NCBI GenBank assembly: GCA_036346225.1
Contig: JARFIW010000453.1
Location: 9,238,001-9,302,000 of the forward strand
Length of the DNA: 64,000 bases
Direction: 5' to 3'
Source of the DNA: Platerodrilus igneus
Taxonomy: Eukaryota; Arthropoda; Insecta; Coleoptera; Lycidae
Part shown: one piece after another, positions 22,819 through 32,750 of the stretch
How the letters are laid out: every line of letters begins with the position of its first letter
How positions within the stretch are numbered: the stretch's first letter is position 1
The notes under the pieces: generated by a model
Databases searched by the model: none
What the model saw: the letters and a program-made list of their open reading frames with translations, nothing else
What the model was told of the DNA's origin: nothing
Program-made: the position numbers and the translations under genes

Positions 22819-23280
22819 AATTCTGACCCAGAAGCAGATATAGAGACTGACCACAACATCGTAATTATGAAAACCGCTCTTAAATTTAAAAATTTGAAAA
22901 AAAACCAGAAAAAGGCACTTTGACTTTGAGAAGCTAAAAGATAAAGATATCCACGAAAGATTTGAAAAAAGTCAAACGAGTTGCTGAAAGATATCGGGAA
23001 AATTTCTGATACTAAGGAAGTAGAAACGGAATGGAATAATATTAAATCCAGCTTAGGCATAGCGGCCAGAGATATTATGGAGTATACACAAAAAGTAAAT
23101 AAGAAACCGTGGATAACAAAGGATATCCTGGATTTAATAGAAGAAAGACGAAAATACAAAAATAGATCAGACGTAACAGGAAAACAGAGATACAAATCCA
23201 TAGAATGGGAAATTATTCGCAAATGCAGGAAAGTTAGAGAACAATGGATTGATGGAAAGTGCAAGGAGGTACAAACTTAG
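22819..23280 (+). pseudogene. RTE copy 2 endonuclease end and linker
   Basis: Resumes with DPEADIETDHNIVIMK (catalytic Asp-His pair), then the Lys-rich linker, including KDIGKISDTKEVETEW as in copy 1. The frame ends in TAG at 23278 where copy 1 reads AAG. Copy 2 keeps the TGG codon (about 23207) that is TGA in copy 1. Confidence 0.8.
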
Positions 23281-24890
23281 ATGAAAATAGGAAAGACAGA
23301 CAAAGCATACAAATTAATTAGAATGAATTTTAGGGATATAAAACCGTATAGCAAAAATATAAGGGACGTACAAGGAAACGTCATCATAGAAAACGTAGAG
23401 AAAGTGGGTAGATGGCAAGAATATATGGAGAATTTATATGCAGGAGAGGAACTAACTGCATTAGAACAGGAATTAGACATTGAAAATGATGACTTGGGAT
23501 ATCCTATACTTAGAGATGAGCTTGAATTAGCATTAAAGGGTCTGAAAATCGGTAAGGCGCCAGGTACAGATAAGGTGCAAGCAGAAACTTTAAAACCGCT
23601 GGAAAAGCAGTAACAGAACGTTTCTTCCAACTTGTAAGACAGGCGCGGATAAATGCGAAAATTTTTGAACAATAAGTTACAAAAATATTAACTAGAATTG
23701 CACAAAGACGAATGGAAAAACGATCTGAAGAAATACTAAGTGAAGATCAATTTGGATTTAGGCGAAACAGGGAAACACGGAAGGCTATTTTAGCTCTGAG
23801 GATAGAGGAGAAAACAATAGAAAAGGGGAAAGCGTGTATATAGGGTTTGTACATCTGGAAAAAGCATTCGACAATATGAAATGGAAAAAAATATTCGAAA
23901 TACTCAAAAAGATTGAAATGAGTTTTGGGGATAGACGGATAGTACATAGCTTATGCAAAGAGTAAACAGAGGTAATAGAGAAGTACATATTAGGAACGGA
24001 GTGAAACAGGGATGTGCCTTATCTCCATTAATTTTTAATTTGTACATTGAAGAGGCAATGAATACTATCAAATGCAGGAAGATATTTGGAATTACTATGC
24101 AGCGACAAAAGATTGATATGCTTAGATTTGCAGATGATATAGCGGTATTAGTATCTAGCAAAGAAGAGTTAGATGTTGCTCTTAATGAAATGGAAACAGT
24201 TTTAACAGAGAGATACGGTATGATAATTAACAAAAATAAAACTAAAGTTCTAGTATGCAAAAGATGGGAAAATAAATCAAAAACAAGAATACACATAGGT
24301 AACGAGAACTTACAAGAGATTAAGGATTTCTGCTAGCCAAGTAACTCAAGATGCAAAAAGCATAAAGATATGAAACAAAGATTAGCACAAGGTGTTAAAA
24401 GACAACAAACATAGAAACCAGGAAAGGAGTGCTTAAAACGTATGTGAGGGGCACAGCACTGTATGGCTTTGAAGCCTGGACAGTAGGAGTAGCGGACAAG
24501 AAAAAGCTAGAAGCCTGTGAAATGTGGTGTTACAAACATATGATAAAGACATCGTGGACAGACAAAGTTAAGAACAAAGAGGTACTAGAAATGGTAGGGG
24601 AAGAAAGAAGTATGTGGAAAACGGTCAAAATTAGGAAAGATAGGATGATAGGCCACATACTAAGACACGAGGGAATAGTGCGGAATATATTAGAAGCAGA
24701 GATAGGAAAAAAGAGAAGTAGAGATAGACGTAGGCTAGACTATAGAACACAGATAATGACAAATGTAAGATGTGGAAATTTCAAAGAAAGGTGTAGACTA
24801 GCTCAGAATAAAAATCAATGGAGGTATGCATCCAACCAGTTCCAAGATGGAAAAATTAATGACCAAAAAATAACTGTAATTAAATAAGGT
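23281..24890 (+). pseudogene. RTE copy 2 reverse transcriptase, broken
   Basis: Pieces in three frames. 23281-23613 holds GRWQEYMENLYAGEEL through KAPGTDKVQAETLK. About 80 bases found in copy 1 (10160-10240) are missing at 23634. A degraded motif A region follows, then 23953-24336 with VKQGCALSPLIFNLYIEEAM and MLRFADDIAVL (catalytic FADD). Another gap comes near 24337-24410, then 24429-24887 with the C-terminal WTDKVKNKEVLEMVGEE and GHILRHEGIV segments. Confidence 0.8.
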
Positions 24891-25340
24891 GATTATTATA
24901 TACAACTGTTGGTATTGTTCTTGCAATATTCTCAACTAATGTTAATTGTGCGAAAGGATTTACTTGACAGCCACAAACTGCTTAACCCCCTTCACATACT
25001 ACTGCATCTCGGTGAAAAGGGCATATATTTAGAAAACAATAGAAGGAAACCGAGCTGTATATAGATTGTTGTGGGAATTTCAGGGAACTGTGGAGGCTAG
25101 CTCAGAACATAAATAATTTGAGGTACGCGTTCAACCAGTTTCAAGACGGAAAACCTAATGACAAAAAAATAAGTGCACTTAAATCTGATGATTATTATAA
25201 GCAACTCCAGGTGTTGCTTGTGAAATATTTTCAATTAATGTTGATTGTGTGAAAGAATATATTGGAAAAACTATTAATTCGACAAATGTTTAAGTGCTGG
25301 GGAACTTGGCAGCCAAAGACTGCTTATCCCACTTCACATA

Positions 25341-25625
25341 CCGCTACAAGTGATTTTCCAATGCTTCATCCGAAGGTACTACATTGGCCAGAAGGTGAGT
25401 TTTTTTATCTGAACAATTTTGAATTCTGCCGAACCCTTGCTGTTCCAAGAAAGGTAGGGATCTTTAACGTGCGTGACAACACTCACACACGTGATCTCCG
25501 AACGAGGGCGTATTTTTGTGACAAATGCTCGCCTAAAAATTTTCAAGCGGACCGTATCGAGATTCGAAGCCGGCACCATGGGCGTAGTAGCCACACGCAT
25601 ACCAGCTACGCCACGGAGCCGCCTC
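25341..25625 (-). mobile_element. tRNA-derived SINE, copy 1
   Basis: On the minus strand it begins GGCGGCTCCGTGGCGTAGCTGG, a tRNA-like head with an A-box-like segment, and carries a degenerate B box (GGCTTCGAATCTC). It is followed by a non-tRNA body ending near a TTGGAAAATC phrase. It is flanked by cacttcacata (25330-25340) and cactttacata (25626-25636). It sits in the 3' module of RTE copy 2. Confidence 0.7.
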
Positions 25626-25636
25626 CACTTTACATA

Positions 25637-25829
25637 CCGTGCATTTACATTTCCAATGCTCCACCCGAAGGTACTACATTGGCCAGGAGGCGAGTTTTTT
25701 GTTGCCTGAAAAATTAGAATTTTGCGGAATCTTAGCCATTTTTCAAGCAGTCGGCCGTGTCGGGATTCGAACCCAGGATCTTGGGATTCATAGTCTTGCG
25801 CTTACTACATTGATCCACGGCGACGCCTC
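25637..25829 (-). mobile_element. tRNA-derived SINE, copy 2, internally shorter
   Basis: Same family and orientation, with a perfect B box (GGGTTCGAATCCC on the minus strand, 25769-25781 on +). It lacks about 90 bp of the body found in the other two copies. It is flanked by cactttacata (25626-25636) and cacttcacata (25830-25840). With copy 1 this gives three copies of the target word around two SINEs. Confidence 0.7.
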
Positions 25830-26368
25830 CACTTCACATAACACTGAATATCGGGGAAATAGAGTATATAACTGTAAAACAATAGCAGGTGACGGAACTT
25901 CATCAAACAAGAAAAAACAGCAGCTATGTTCAAAGACAACGAACATAGAAACAAGAAGGATTTTGTTCAAATCATATATGTGGAGCACAGCACAGTACGT
26001 CTATGAAATAGGGGCAGTAGGAAAAGCGGACAGAAAAAGATAGCAGCCTTCTGGAATGGACAGACAAAGTTAATAGCAAATAGGTTATAGAAATAGTAGA
26101 GGAATAAAGATATCTATGGAAAAAAAATGGGAGATATAGAAAGGCAGGATACGTTCTAAGACATTTTTGGAAAATAGTATGGGATATATTACAAGCAGAG
26201 ATAAGAAAAAATAGGTAGAGGTAGAGCGAGATCAGACTTTCGCATACAGCTACTGATAGAAGCAGACTGTGCAAATTTCAGGGAAATGTGAAGGTTAGTT
26301 CAGAATAAGAAACAATGAGGGTACGCTTCTAGCCAGTTCCAGGACTGAAGACCTAATGATGATGATGG

Positions 26369-26482
26369 TCTTGAAGTATCTACTAAGAACACAAGGAAAT
26401 AAATAATTCATAACATTCACGCCATAGCCATTACCATTTACTTGTTGATTTACTTTAATTGAGACGATTTTGGTTGTAGTTC
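26369..26482. other. Spacer between RTE copy 2 and the inverted-repeat element
   Basis: About 114 bp with nothing recognised. The expected missing right end of the mariner element is not here. Confidence 0.5.
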
Positions 26483-26805
26483 AGGGAATAAAGACAAAAA
26501 AAAGGTCAAACTTTGGAATAATTCCCGGAAAGCCGGATATTTGTATGAACCTTCTTTTTGGGGTTCTAAGTAATATCCCAAAAGTCCCCATCGATATGTG
26601 CTGCTAAAAATGTTACGCGGGGTCAAAGGTCGCTTTTTTTGCGAAAATCTCGTTAACAGTCACTTTTATCAAAAAAATAGAGGTTATCAAATTTGTAGCT
26701 TATGAAATTACCTACAAAAAACATTATATAACTTTTTTCGTAAAAATAACGGTTTTCGAGAAAATTCAATTTAAAGGTCGGAACGTGACATATGCACTTC
26801 TTAAA
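26483..26805. repeat. Left terminal inverted repeat of the nuclease element
   Basis: Pairs with the reverse complement of 28640-28949 over almost its whole length, perhaps 70-75 percent by eye with short indels. Shared words include cgaaaatctcgttaa-like, atcaaatttgtag and gaaattacctacaaaaaac. Confidence 0.8.
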
Positions 26806-26939
26806 CGGTATGTATATGTCGTATATTTGTAATCAAACGTTGAATACAGTTTAAAATATTTGAATATTTATTTACGTTAAAGTAAAACTCGTAATAATAT
26901 AAAGTAACACATACACTACGTTATAGTATAGCCTTTACT

Positions 26940-28335
26940 TTATAGTGGGCTAGACGAAGAGGTACGTATAAGTATTACAAAACGATTTGACGATCAACTT
27001 CAAAAATTTTTGGAGTATGAATTAGCTCCATTCCCATTATCACTCTTCGACGAGAATGGAATGCGTAAAAATGGAATGCGTAAAAATCAAAAATCTGCTA
27101 TTTATAAATGTTTTCAACCAGTAAACGTTGAATTAGATACCTCTAATGTTACTTATATCATCGATGGAGGATTTCTTTTACACCGTGTTGTATGGAATAA
27201 AGGAGAAACATTCTATACAATTTTTAATGCATATGTTCATTATGAACTTAAATATTATGGTAATAACGTTATAATTGTATTTGATGGTTATAACGATCAT
27301 CAAAAATACATCAAAGCTGGTGAACAACGTCGTCGAAGTGCAAAAGTTTCATCATCTACTGATATTCTCTTCGATGAATCCATGACTATTTCAACAAGTC
27401 AAGAAAAATTTCTTGGGAATGCAAGCAACAAGCGTAGATTTATTTCTATATTATATGAAAAAATTAAAACTGCTAATATTAATGTAAAACAAGCTCGAGA
27501 TGATGCTGATATTCTCATCGTTGAAACAGCAATTGAAGAATCCGACAGGAGAACAAGTATCTTCGTAGGTGAAGACGTAGACTTACTAGTATTATTGATT
27601 GCACGAACGCCTAGTGATAGAATCATATATTTTTTAAAACCTGGGAAGGTAAAAACACAAACAGCAATTTATTTTTCACAAAGCTTAAGTTTGTATCCTA
27701 AGTGTAGAAATCACATTTTATTATTATTTGCAACCGCTCATTATTTGAAAAGAATAAGGAATTAATCTTTACTCAAAAACAATGCTCTCCGGATGTGATT
27801 TTTGATCATGGCATTCGTTTTCTACTGGCTTTGTATAGAGCACCAATGAAAGAAGTGTCTATTGATAATCACAGATATTTGACGTTTGCGAAATTAACGC
27901 AGCTCAAAAAATCTGTAGATTTATCGTCTCTCCCGCCAACATCTAGTGCTGCTCAACAACATTTATATCGCATTTACTACCAAGTGCAAGTATGGCTTGG
28001 CAACGACCTCAACCCTCTAGACTTGGGATGGACATTGCATGAAGAAATTTTAGAACAGTTAAAACTCTTCCTCCACCCGCTCCTGATAGTTTACTGAACA
28101 CTATTTTTGTAATTGTACGAAGGGATGTACCTTGAACTGCGGTTGCAGGAAAGTTTGGTTGTACTGTTCACCAGTTTGTGGTAATTGCCATGGTCAAGAT
28201 TGTTTAAACGTATCACCTGATGCGCTTAATGACGCTACTAATGACGAGCCTGCTGAGGATATAAATCCATCGTATTTCTTGACTAAAACTATGGAAATAT
28301 ATAACCAGAGGAGGATGAAGGCAATGAAGAGATGA
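26940..28335 (+). pseudogene. FEN1/XPG-like PIN nuclease with Cys-rich C-terminus, broken
   Basis: The long frame continues open upstream of 27010 to about 26940 (EEVRISITKRFDDQLQKF), so no true start is visible. The core has LAPFPLSLFDENGMRK and YIIDGGFLLHRVVW (first acidic residue of the PIN fold). It then has VIIVFDGYNDHQKY, QARDDADILIVETAIEE (acidic cluster) and FVGEDVDLLVLL (acidic pair). After NHILLLF the expected segment with the GCDTTS-like Asp is missing, and the reading shifts frame at about 27735 to LFEKNKELIFTQ and RFLLALYRAP (to 28097). A further shift gives the Cys tail CNCTKGCTLNCGCRKVW, CSPVCGNCHGQDC (28108-28335). A 12-nt tandem duplication (NGMRK twice) is also present. The family is widespread and uncharacterised in invertebrates; the nuclease assignment is by motif. 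Confidence 0.65.
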
Positions 28336-28639
28336 AGATGATGAGCGAAATAGAGTCTGAAGAAGAACAATAAAAATAATTGCATCTATAAACGCAAATT
28401 AATTATTCAATAATTTTATGATAGAGTTTGTTATTGATATAAAAATATTGTTAAAACAAAAAAAATTTGTAATAATAAATATAAAAAAAAATTAATTTGA
28501 TAATAAATAAACAAATATAATTTAATACTATTCTTAAAATAATTATTCTTTAATAAAAAAAATTTATAACTTATTATTTAAGTAAATCAATATTTATCAA
28601 TCATAGTGTGCAACAGAAATACACATATATCATGAGTAA

Positions 28640-28949
28640 AATGTACGCTATAACTTTTAAATCAAATTTCCTCCAAAACCGTTAGTCTTATAGAAAAAAT
28701 GAATAACATGTTTTTTGTAGGTAATTTTCTAAACTACAAATTTGATTACCACTATTTTTTCGATAAAAATGACCATTAACGAAATTTTTGCGAAAAGCCG
28801 TTTTTCGTGACCTTTGACCTTGTATAACATTTTAAACAGCGCATGTATCAAAGGGGATCTTTGTAATATTGTTTAGAACGCCAAAAGGAAGGTCCATGCA
28901 AAAATCCAGCTTTCCCCTATTTGTTCTGCAGTGCTGTCTTTATACCCCG
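28640..28949. repeat. Right terminal inverted repeat of the nuclease element
   Basis: Inverted partner of 26483-26805. The outer tip is taaagacagc... on the minus strand, ending at ccccgt (28949). The AT-rich stretch 28370-28620 between gene and repeat holds nothing recognised. Confidence 0.8.
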
Positions 28950-29806
28950 TATTATTGTTTCAACATATCTGGCCAATCTTGAGGAGCTTGTAATTTAGCT
29001 TGTAATTTACACAATTAAATCACACTAACTAAGCATTGTCCTTATTAGAATAATTATCAATTTCTTGATCGTCTACAGCATTCACTTCGTTTATTACTAA
29101 AAGTAAAATATATTCACATAAATTTAAACAAATTTGAAACTACAACCAATTAATAAAATATGAATAGAGTTAATAGATTTCCATTGTAGTTTAAGTAAAC
29201 GATTATATTCTACGACCATTACACTACGATTATTCAATTCCTAGAGACAGTTTTCGCGATTTATATCATAAACAATACAAAACCTTTCGCACGGCAAAGA
29301 ACCTAAGGATACATGTAACCTAACTTTAAATTTCCGCGGCTTAAATTTCTGACAGAAAATATGTTAACCAGAATAGCCAACATCTACAGATAGTTTAACT
29401 AAACCAAACATGAACTTGCTACATACAATGCAAAGTGAATTGAACCTGAGTGTTTATTGAACTATGGCTTACTTGAACCTTAGTTTAACTGATCTCGATA
29501 CAACCCGTCCTAAGATAAGATGCAACATTCAAAGGTTAACAAAATCAAGAATGATTCAACTCATAATAATTTGTTGTGGGGCTTCTTATCTTGTTGTGCA
29601 GTGATGAGGTCGATGTATAATTTCTTATACCAGTCATGTACATCTAACGCTGATTAGAGCGTTTATTTTGTTTTTAATGTTGATTACCCGAAACAAAATA
29701 AGTCCGAAACTAATCATCAGGTTCAAACTCAATGACAACAGTAAGATTTTTAACATGAACGTATTGAAAAATCTAACAATTTTCTTTTTATCAGGTGGGG
29801 AAGGTG
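28950..29806. other. Region upstream of the P450
   Basis: No gene. A pyrimidine tract followed by ag at 29770-29794 (ttttctttttatcag) looks like a 3' splice site just 12 bp before the P450 start codon, so a 5' UTR intron is possible. No promoter could be assigned. Confidence 0.35.
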
Positions 29807-31422
29807 ATGGTTTTTTCAGAAGTAACCATTTTGGTATTAACAATAGTTATTTGTGTTTACACCTTTTTTAGGTGGAAATGTCTGTATTGGCACAACAAGG
29901 GCGTCCCATATATACAACCACAATTTCCATGGGGAACATTTGAGAATCCGTTTTATCAGAAAAATATAAACGCAATTGTGGTTCAAAAACAATATCATCA
30001 TCTTAAATTGTTAGGACATAAGTATGGCGGTTTGTTCTCTTTTGTAAAACCTGTATTTTTAGTAGTTGATACAAAAATTATAAGAAATGTTTTATCAAAA
30101 GACTTTCAGTATTTTAGTGATCGAGGTTTGACTTATAACGAAAAGGAAGATCCCTTAAGCGCTAATTTATTCAAAATAGAAGGCGATAAATGGAGAAGGG
30201 TGCGAGCTAAGTTAACGCCAACCTTTTCAACAAGTAAAATTAAGAAGATGTTCCCGACTTTAGTTGCTTGCGCTGAACCACTGCGCAAAGCTGTACTTGA
30301 ATTTAGTCAAAGAAATGAATCAATTGATATCAAGGATATTTCGAGCCGCTATACAGTTGACGTAATTGGATCATGCGCATTTGGGATAGAGTGTAATAGT
30401 TTTAGCGAACCTGAAAGTGAATTTAGAAAGTACGGAAAGCAAGTCTTTGCAACACCTGTAAGGTTACCAGCCTTCACATACTTATTTGGTTCTTTAAATC
30501 CTTCAATTACCGCAAAACTGAAGATGACCAAACCAATCGATTCGGCAAAGGCATTTTTTATGAACACTATAAAGACAACTGTAGAGTACAGAAAACAAAA
30601 TAAAGTAGTTCGTAATGATTTTTTACAACTGCTTATCAACTTGATAACTGACAACGGTGATGATACAAGACTAACTGTTGAGCAGGTAGCAGCCCACGCA
30701 TTTGCTTTCTTCTTAGGTGGATTTGAAACTTCATCCACCACAATGACGTTTTGTCTTTACGAACTATCAGTCAATCCAAATATTCAACAAAGAGTTCGCG
30801 ACGATATCAATACGACATTATCAAGATACGATGGAAATATCACATACGATGCAGTTATGGAAATGAAATACTTGGATAATGTAATTGATGGTAATCCTCA
30901 TAATTTTCTTTAACCAAAAAATACAAAACACTTATTTTTACAGAAACCTTAAGAAAATATCCACCACTTGGATTACTATCAAGAAAGTGTGTACAAAATT
31001 ATAAAATTCCTGACACTGATATTACAATAGAAAAAGGAACTCCGGTTGTTATTCCAATCCATGCATTACAACACGATCCTGACTATTATTCAAATCCTGA
31101 GAATTTTAATCCTAGCAGATTTAACAAAGAAAATAGATCAAATATAGGCGCTTTTACATTCATGCCCTTTGGAGAAGGTCCACGAATGTGCATTGGTAAA
31201 GTTTAATGAATTTGAATACTCTTAAATATTCAGTACTCTTACATTGATATTCTAGCTCTTAGATTTGGACTATTGGAAACGAAAGTTGGGCTAATTACAT
31301 TACTAAAAGATATGAAATTTACGCTTAACCCCAGAACCAAGTCTCCAATAGAATTTGATTTAACAAGTATTATTATAAGTGCAAATGGTGGCGTTTGGTT
31401 AGATATTGAAAAAGTGTTGTAA
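29807..31422 (+). CDS. Cytochrome P450, CYP6-type (clan 3), three exons
   Basis: Predicted exons 29807-30890, 30944-31195 and 31256-31422 give 500 codons, the usual CYP6 length. Both introns are short with GT-AG ends, 53 and 60 bp. The ATG at 29807 starts MVFSEVTILVLTIVICVYTFF, a membrane anchor (about residues 3-22) of a microsomal P450. Signatures: helix C WRRVR (129-133), I helix AFFLGGFETSS (oxygen-binding, about 300-310), K helix ETLR (362-365, split by intron 1), FNPSRF, and heme loop FGEGPRMCIA with Cys444. The last base of the motif is made across intron 2 and encodes Ala where Gly is usual; Ala is tolerated. The C-terminus is GGVWLDIEKVL. CYP6 enzymes oxidise plant toxins, insecticides and other lipophilic compounds with NADPH-P450 reductase in the ER. 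No stop or frameshift in the joined exons, so it may be functional. It is the only host gene seen, surrounded by transposons. Confidence 0.92.
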
Positions 31423-31446
31423 TTATATTTTATTGTTTTTATCCAA

Positions 31447-31452
31447 AATAAA
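31447..31452 (+). terminator. Polyadenylation signal of the P450
   Basis: AATAAA 25 bp after the TAA stop, a normal position for a compact insect 3' UTR. Confidence 0.6.
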
Positions 31453-31663
31453 TGTTAAGGCTAATATATACTATCTTATTATTTTCATTACAAAATTCTA
31501 AGATATTTTAGTGCCTCACTATGGGTTTGTAGGTAACGTCTACAACTGCAAAAATCGTAAAGGTTGTTTAATACGTGTAGATCCTATTCCATTTAAAAGA
31601 ACATTAGTCCATAATTTGAGGAAAAATTAAAATTAAATAAAAATAAAATTCACTGTAACGCGA

Positions 31664-32207
31664 ATTACGTTTCGGGTCTTGGGAGCTGTCTTTTTAAAAA
31701 CCTCTTCCAATTCTTCGTAACAAATTTTATTAGTTTAAACAGAAATTACAGGTGAATTTTGACAAACTGGTTTAAAAACTCTAAGTCGAAATAAAATAAT
31801 TAATTGAACTAATATTGTGAGTAGCCTAAGCAAACTGCAATGTTAAAGCTGAAATACTTTGACTGACTGCCTGGTTTTGGAGCTCCCGGGTATTTATGTT
31901 GTCCCTGCCCCTCACAATTCTGTGGGAACTTGCAGAGCTCATGTCTGCTTAATCTTAATTCTATTCATTAATACATTGTAACAATCTTACTTTCTAAGTA
32001 ATTGCGGTATCTTAACCGTCTGTGACCTGCCACCCGCAATATCACTATTGTTTGGAATACATTGTATTGCATCCGTTCTCATGAACTGTTAATAACCTTT
32101 TTATATCTATCCTTGAATTACATTGTTGTACTTGACTTAATAATTTCTTAATGGTTTCTAATAATTTCCTAATAACTTCTATTTTATAATACATATATAA
32201 ATTGGGG
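31664..32207 (-). repeat. 3' LTR of the 31.7-34.9 kb Gypsy element
   Basis: Direct repeat of 34350-34894. Shared words include ctgactgcctggttttgg, cccctcacaattctgtggg and cttaaccgtctgtgacctgcc. It ends next to the RT fragment with no visible polypurine tract. Confidence 0.85.
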
Positions 32208-32211
32208 AATT

Positions 32212-32295
32212 TCTCGTTGTGTATTCCTCGTAATATATAGTCTATGACTCGTTGAAAAGTAGTGGGTGCGTTCCTTAGACCAAATGGCATTCGTT
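32212..32295 (-). pseudogene. RT fragment (MPFGLRNAPTTFQRV)
   Basis: About 27 codons of a Gypsy RT on the minus strand, MPFGLRNAPTTFQRVIDYIL then RGIHNEKF, directly fused to the 3' LTR. PFGL.NAP.TFQ is the invariant RT motif after the primer grip of the fingers/palm. It marks a large internal deletion. Confidence 0.8.
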
Positions 32296-32399
32296 TATAT
32301 TTATAGTATCCTCTAGGTGTGCTAAATGCTGTTTTCGGTGTATATTTCTCGTCGGATATTTTGATCGGGTTCTTCGATTCTTAATTTTGTTAAGGTTAG

Positions 32400-32750
32400 A
32401 CTTCTCACGTCTTAGCATTTCATTCCGAATTGATACGAGGATTGGTTATTTTTTATTCTAAGGTTTATTATATCACGTATTGAGCATTTTATGTTACGTT
32501 GATCGCCAAAATATGCAATTAGTATATGTTTAAAGTCCTGCCATTCTTCAAGGCCAACTCGGCTGGCTATTAGTGTTAGTGCCCGTTCGGTCAGTTTGCT
32601 TATTATTAGGCGTAAAAGTAGTACATTGCTTTTGCTATCTCCGGGTTTATAAAAGATTTTCAAAAATATTTCACATGTTGTGATAAAGTCTCCTAACAGG
32701 GCCTAATCTCCGTTGAAGCTGGGTATACTTTTAATGTCTAAACTCATTGT
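32400..32750 (-). pseudogene. Gypsy Gag capsid fragment
   Basis: Minus strand. A short start MSLDIKSIPSFNGD (near 32745) precedes a frame with KSNVLLLRLIISKLTERALTLI, VGLEEWQDFKHILIAYFGDQRN and IRDIINLRIKNNQSSYQFG. This is the capsid pattern of mdg1/412-like Gypsy Gags (FGDQRN is typical). Frame breaks and loss of the nucleocapsid part show it is dead. Confidence 0.7.

Larger units (their letters stand above)
19997..26368 (+). mobile_element. RTE-type non-LTR retrotransposon, copy 2, 5'-truncated and interrupted
   Basis: It begins at the endonuclease start (gcgagccggagcgtggaatg, matching 8709 of copy 1), lacks the 5' region, and ends in gatgatgat at 26368. Coding parts match copy 1 closely by eye. 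It carries two later insertions: a Gypsy element at 20641-22818 and two SINEs at 25341-25829. Its 3' region shows the same reiterated module order as copy 1. The truncated 5' end is typical of target-primed insertion. Confidence 0.85.
24800..26368 (+). repeat. Reiterated 3' module of RTE copy 2
   Basis: Recurring aaccagttccaaga / aaccagtttcaagac / agccagttccaggac motifs near 24834, 25133 and 26330. There are two copies of the gctg...cttggcagccaaagactgctta block (24963-24990 and 25297-25330). A second decayed RT C-terminal coding piece (25900-26060) includes acaagaaaaaacagcagc and tgtggagcacagcac. The order equals that of copy 1. Confidence 0.7.
26483..28949 (+). mobile_element. Element with long terminal inverted repeats carrying a FEN1/XPG-like nuclease
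   Basis: About 2.47 kb bounded by imperfect inverted repeats of roughly 310-320 bp (26483-26805 and 28640-28949). Paired phrases include ggg(a/t)ataaagac at the tips, ggtcaaaggtc, attacctacaaaaaaca and taacggtttt. Between them lies only one recognisable gene product: a FEN1/XPG-like PIN nuclease with a Cys-rich tail, in three frames. No DDE transposase, helicase, recombinase or polymerase is seen, and no clear target duplication. I do not know a named transposon family with this content. It may be non-autonomous, or the nuclease itself may be part of the mobility machinery. Confidence 0.7.

Noticed and set aside
22803..23264. 153-codon minus-strand frame
   Set aside because: It is antisense to the RTE endonuclease/linker codons and has no motif of its own. 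Similar antisense frames at 9507, 10531, 23277 and 23904 were dropped for the same reason.
25769..25781. tRNA gene suggested by a perfect B box
   Set aside because: The tRNA-like sequence lacks a full cloverleaf and acceptor stem and continues into a repeated non-tRNA body, so it is a SINE head. The same applies at 52832-52844.
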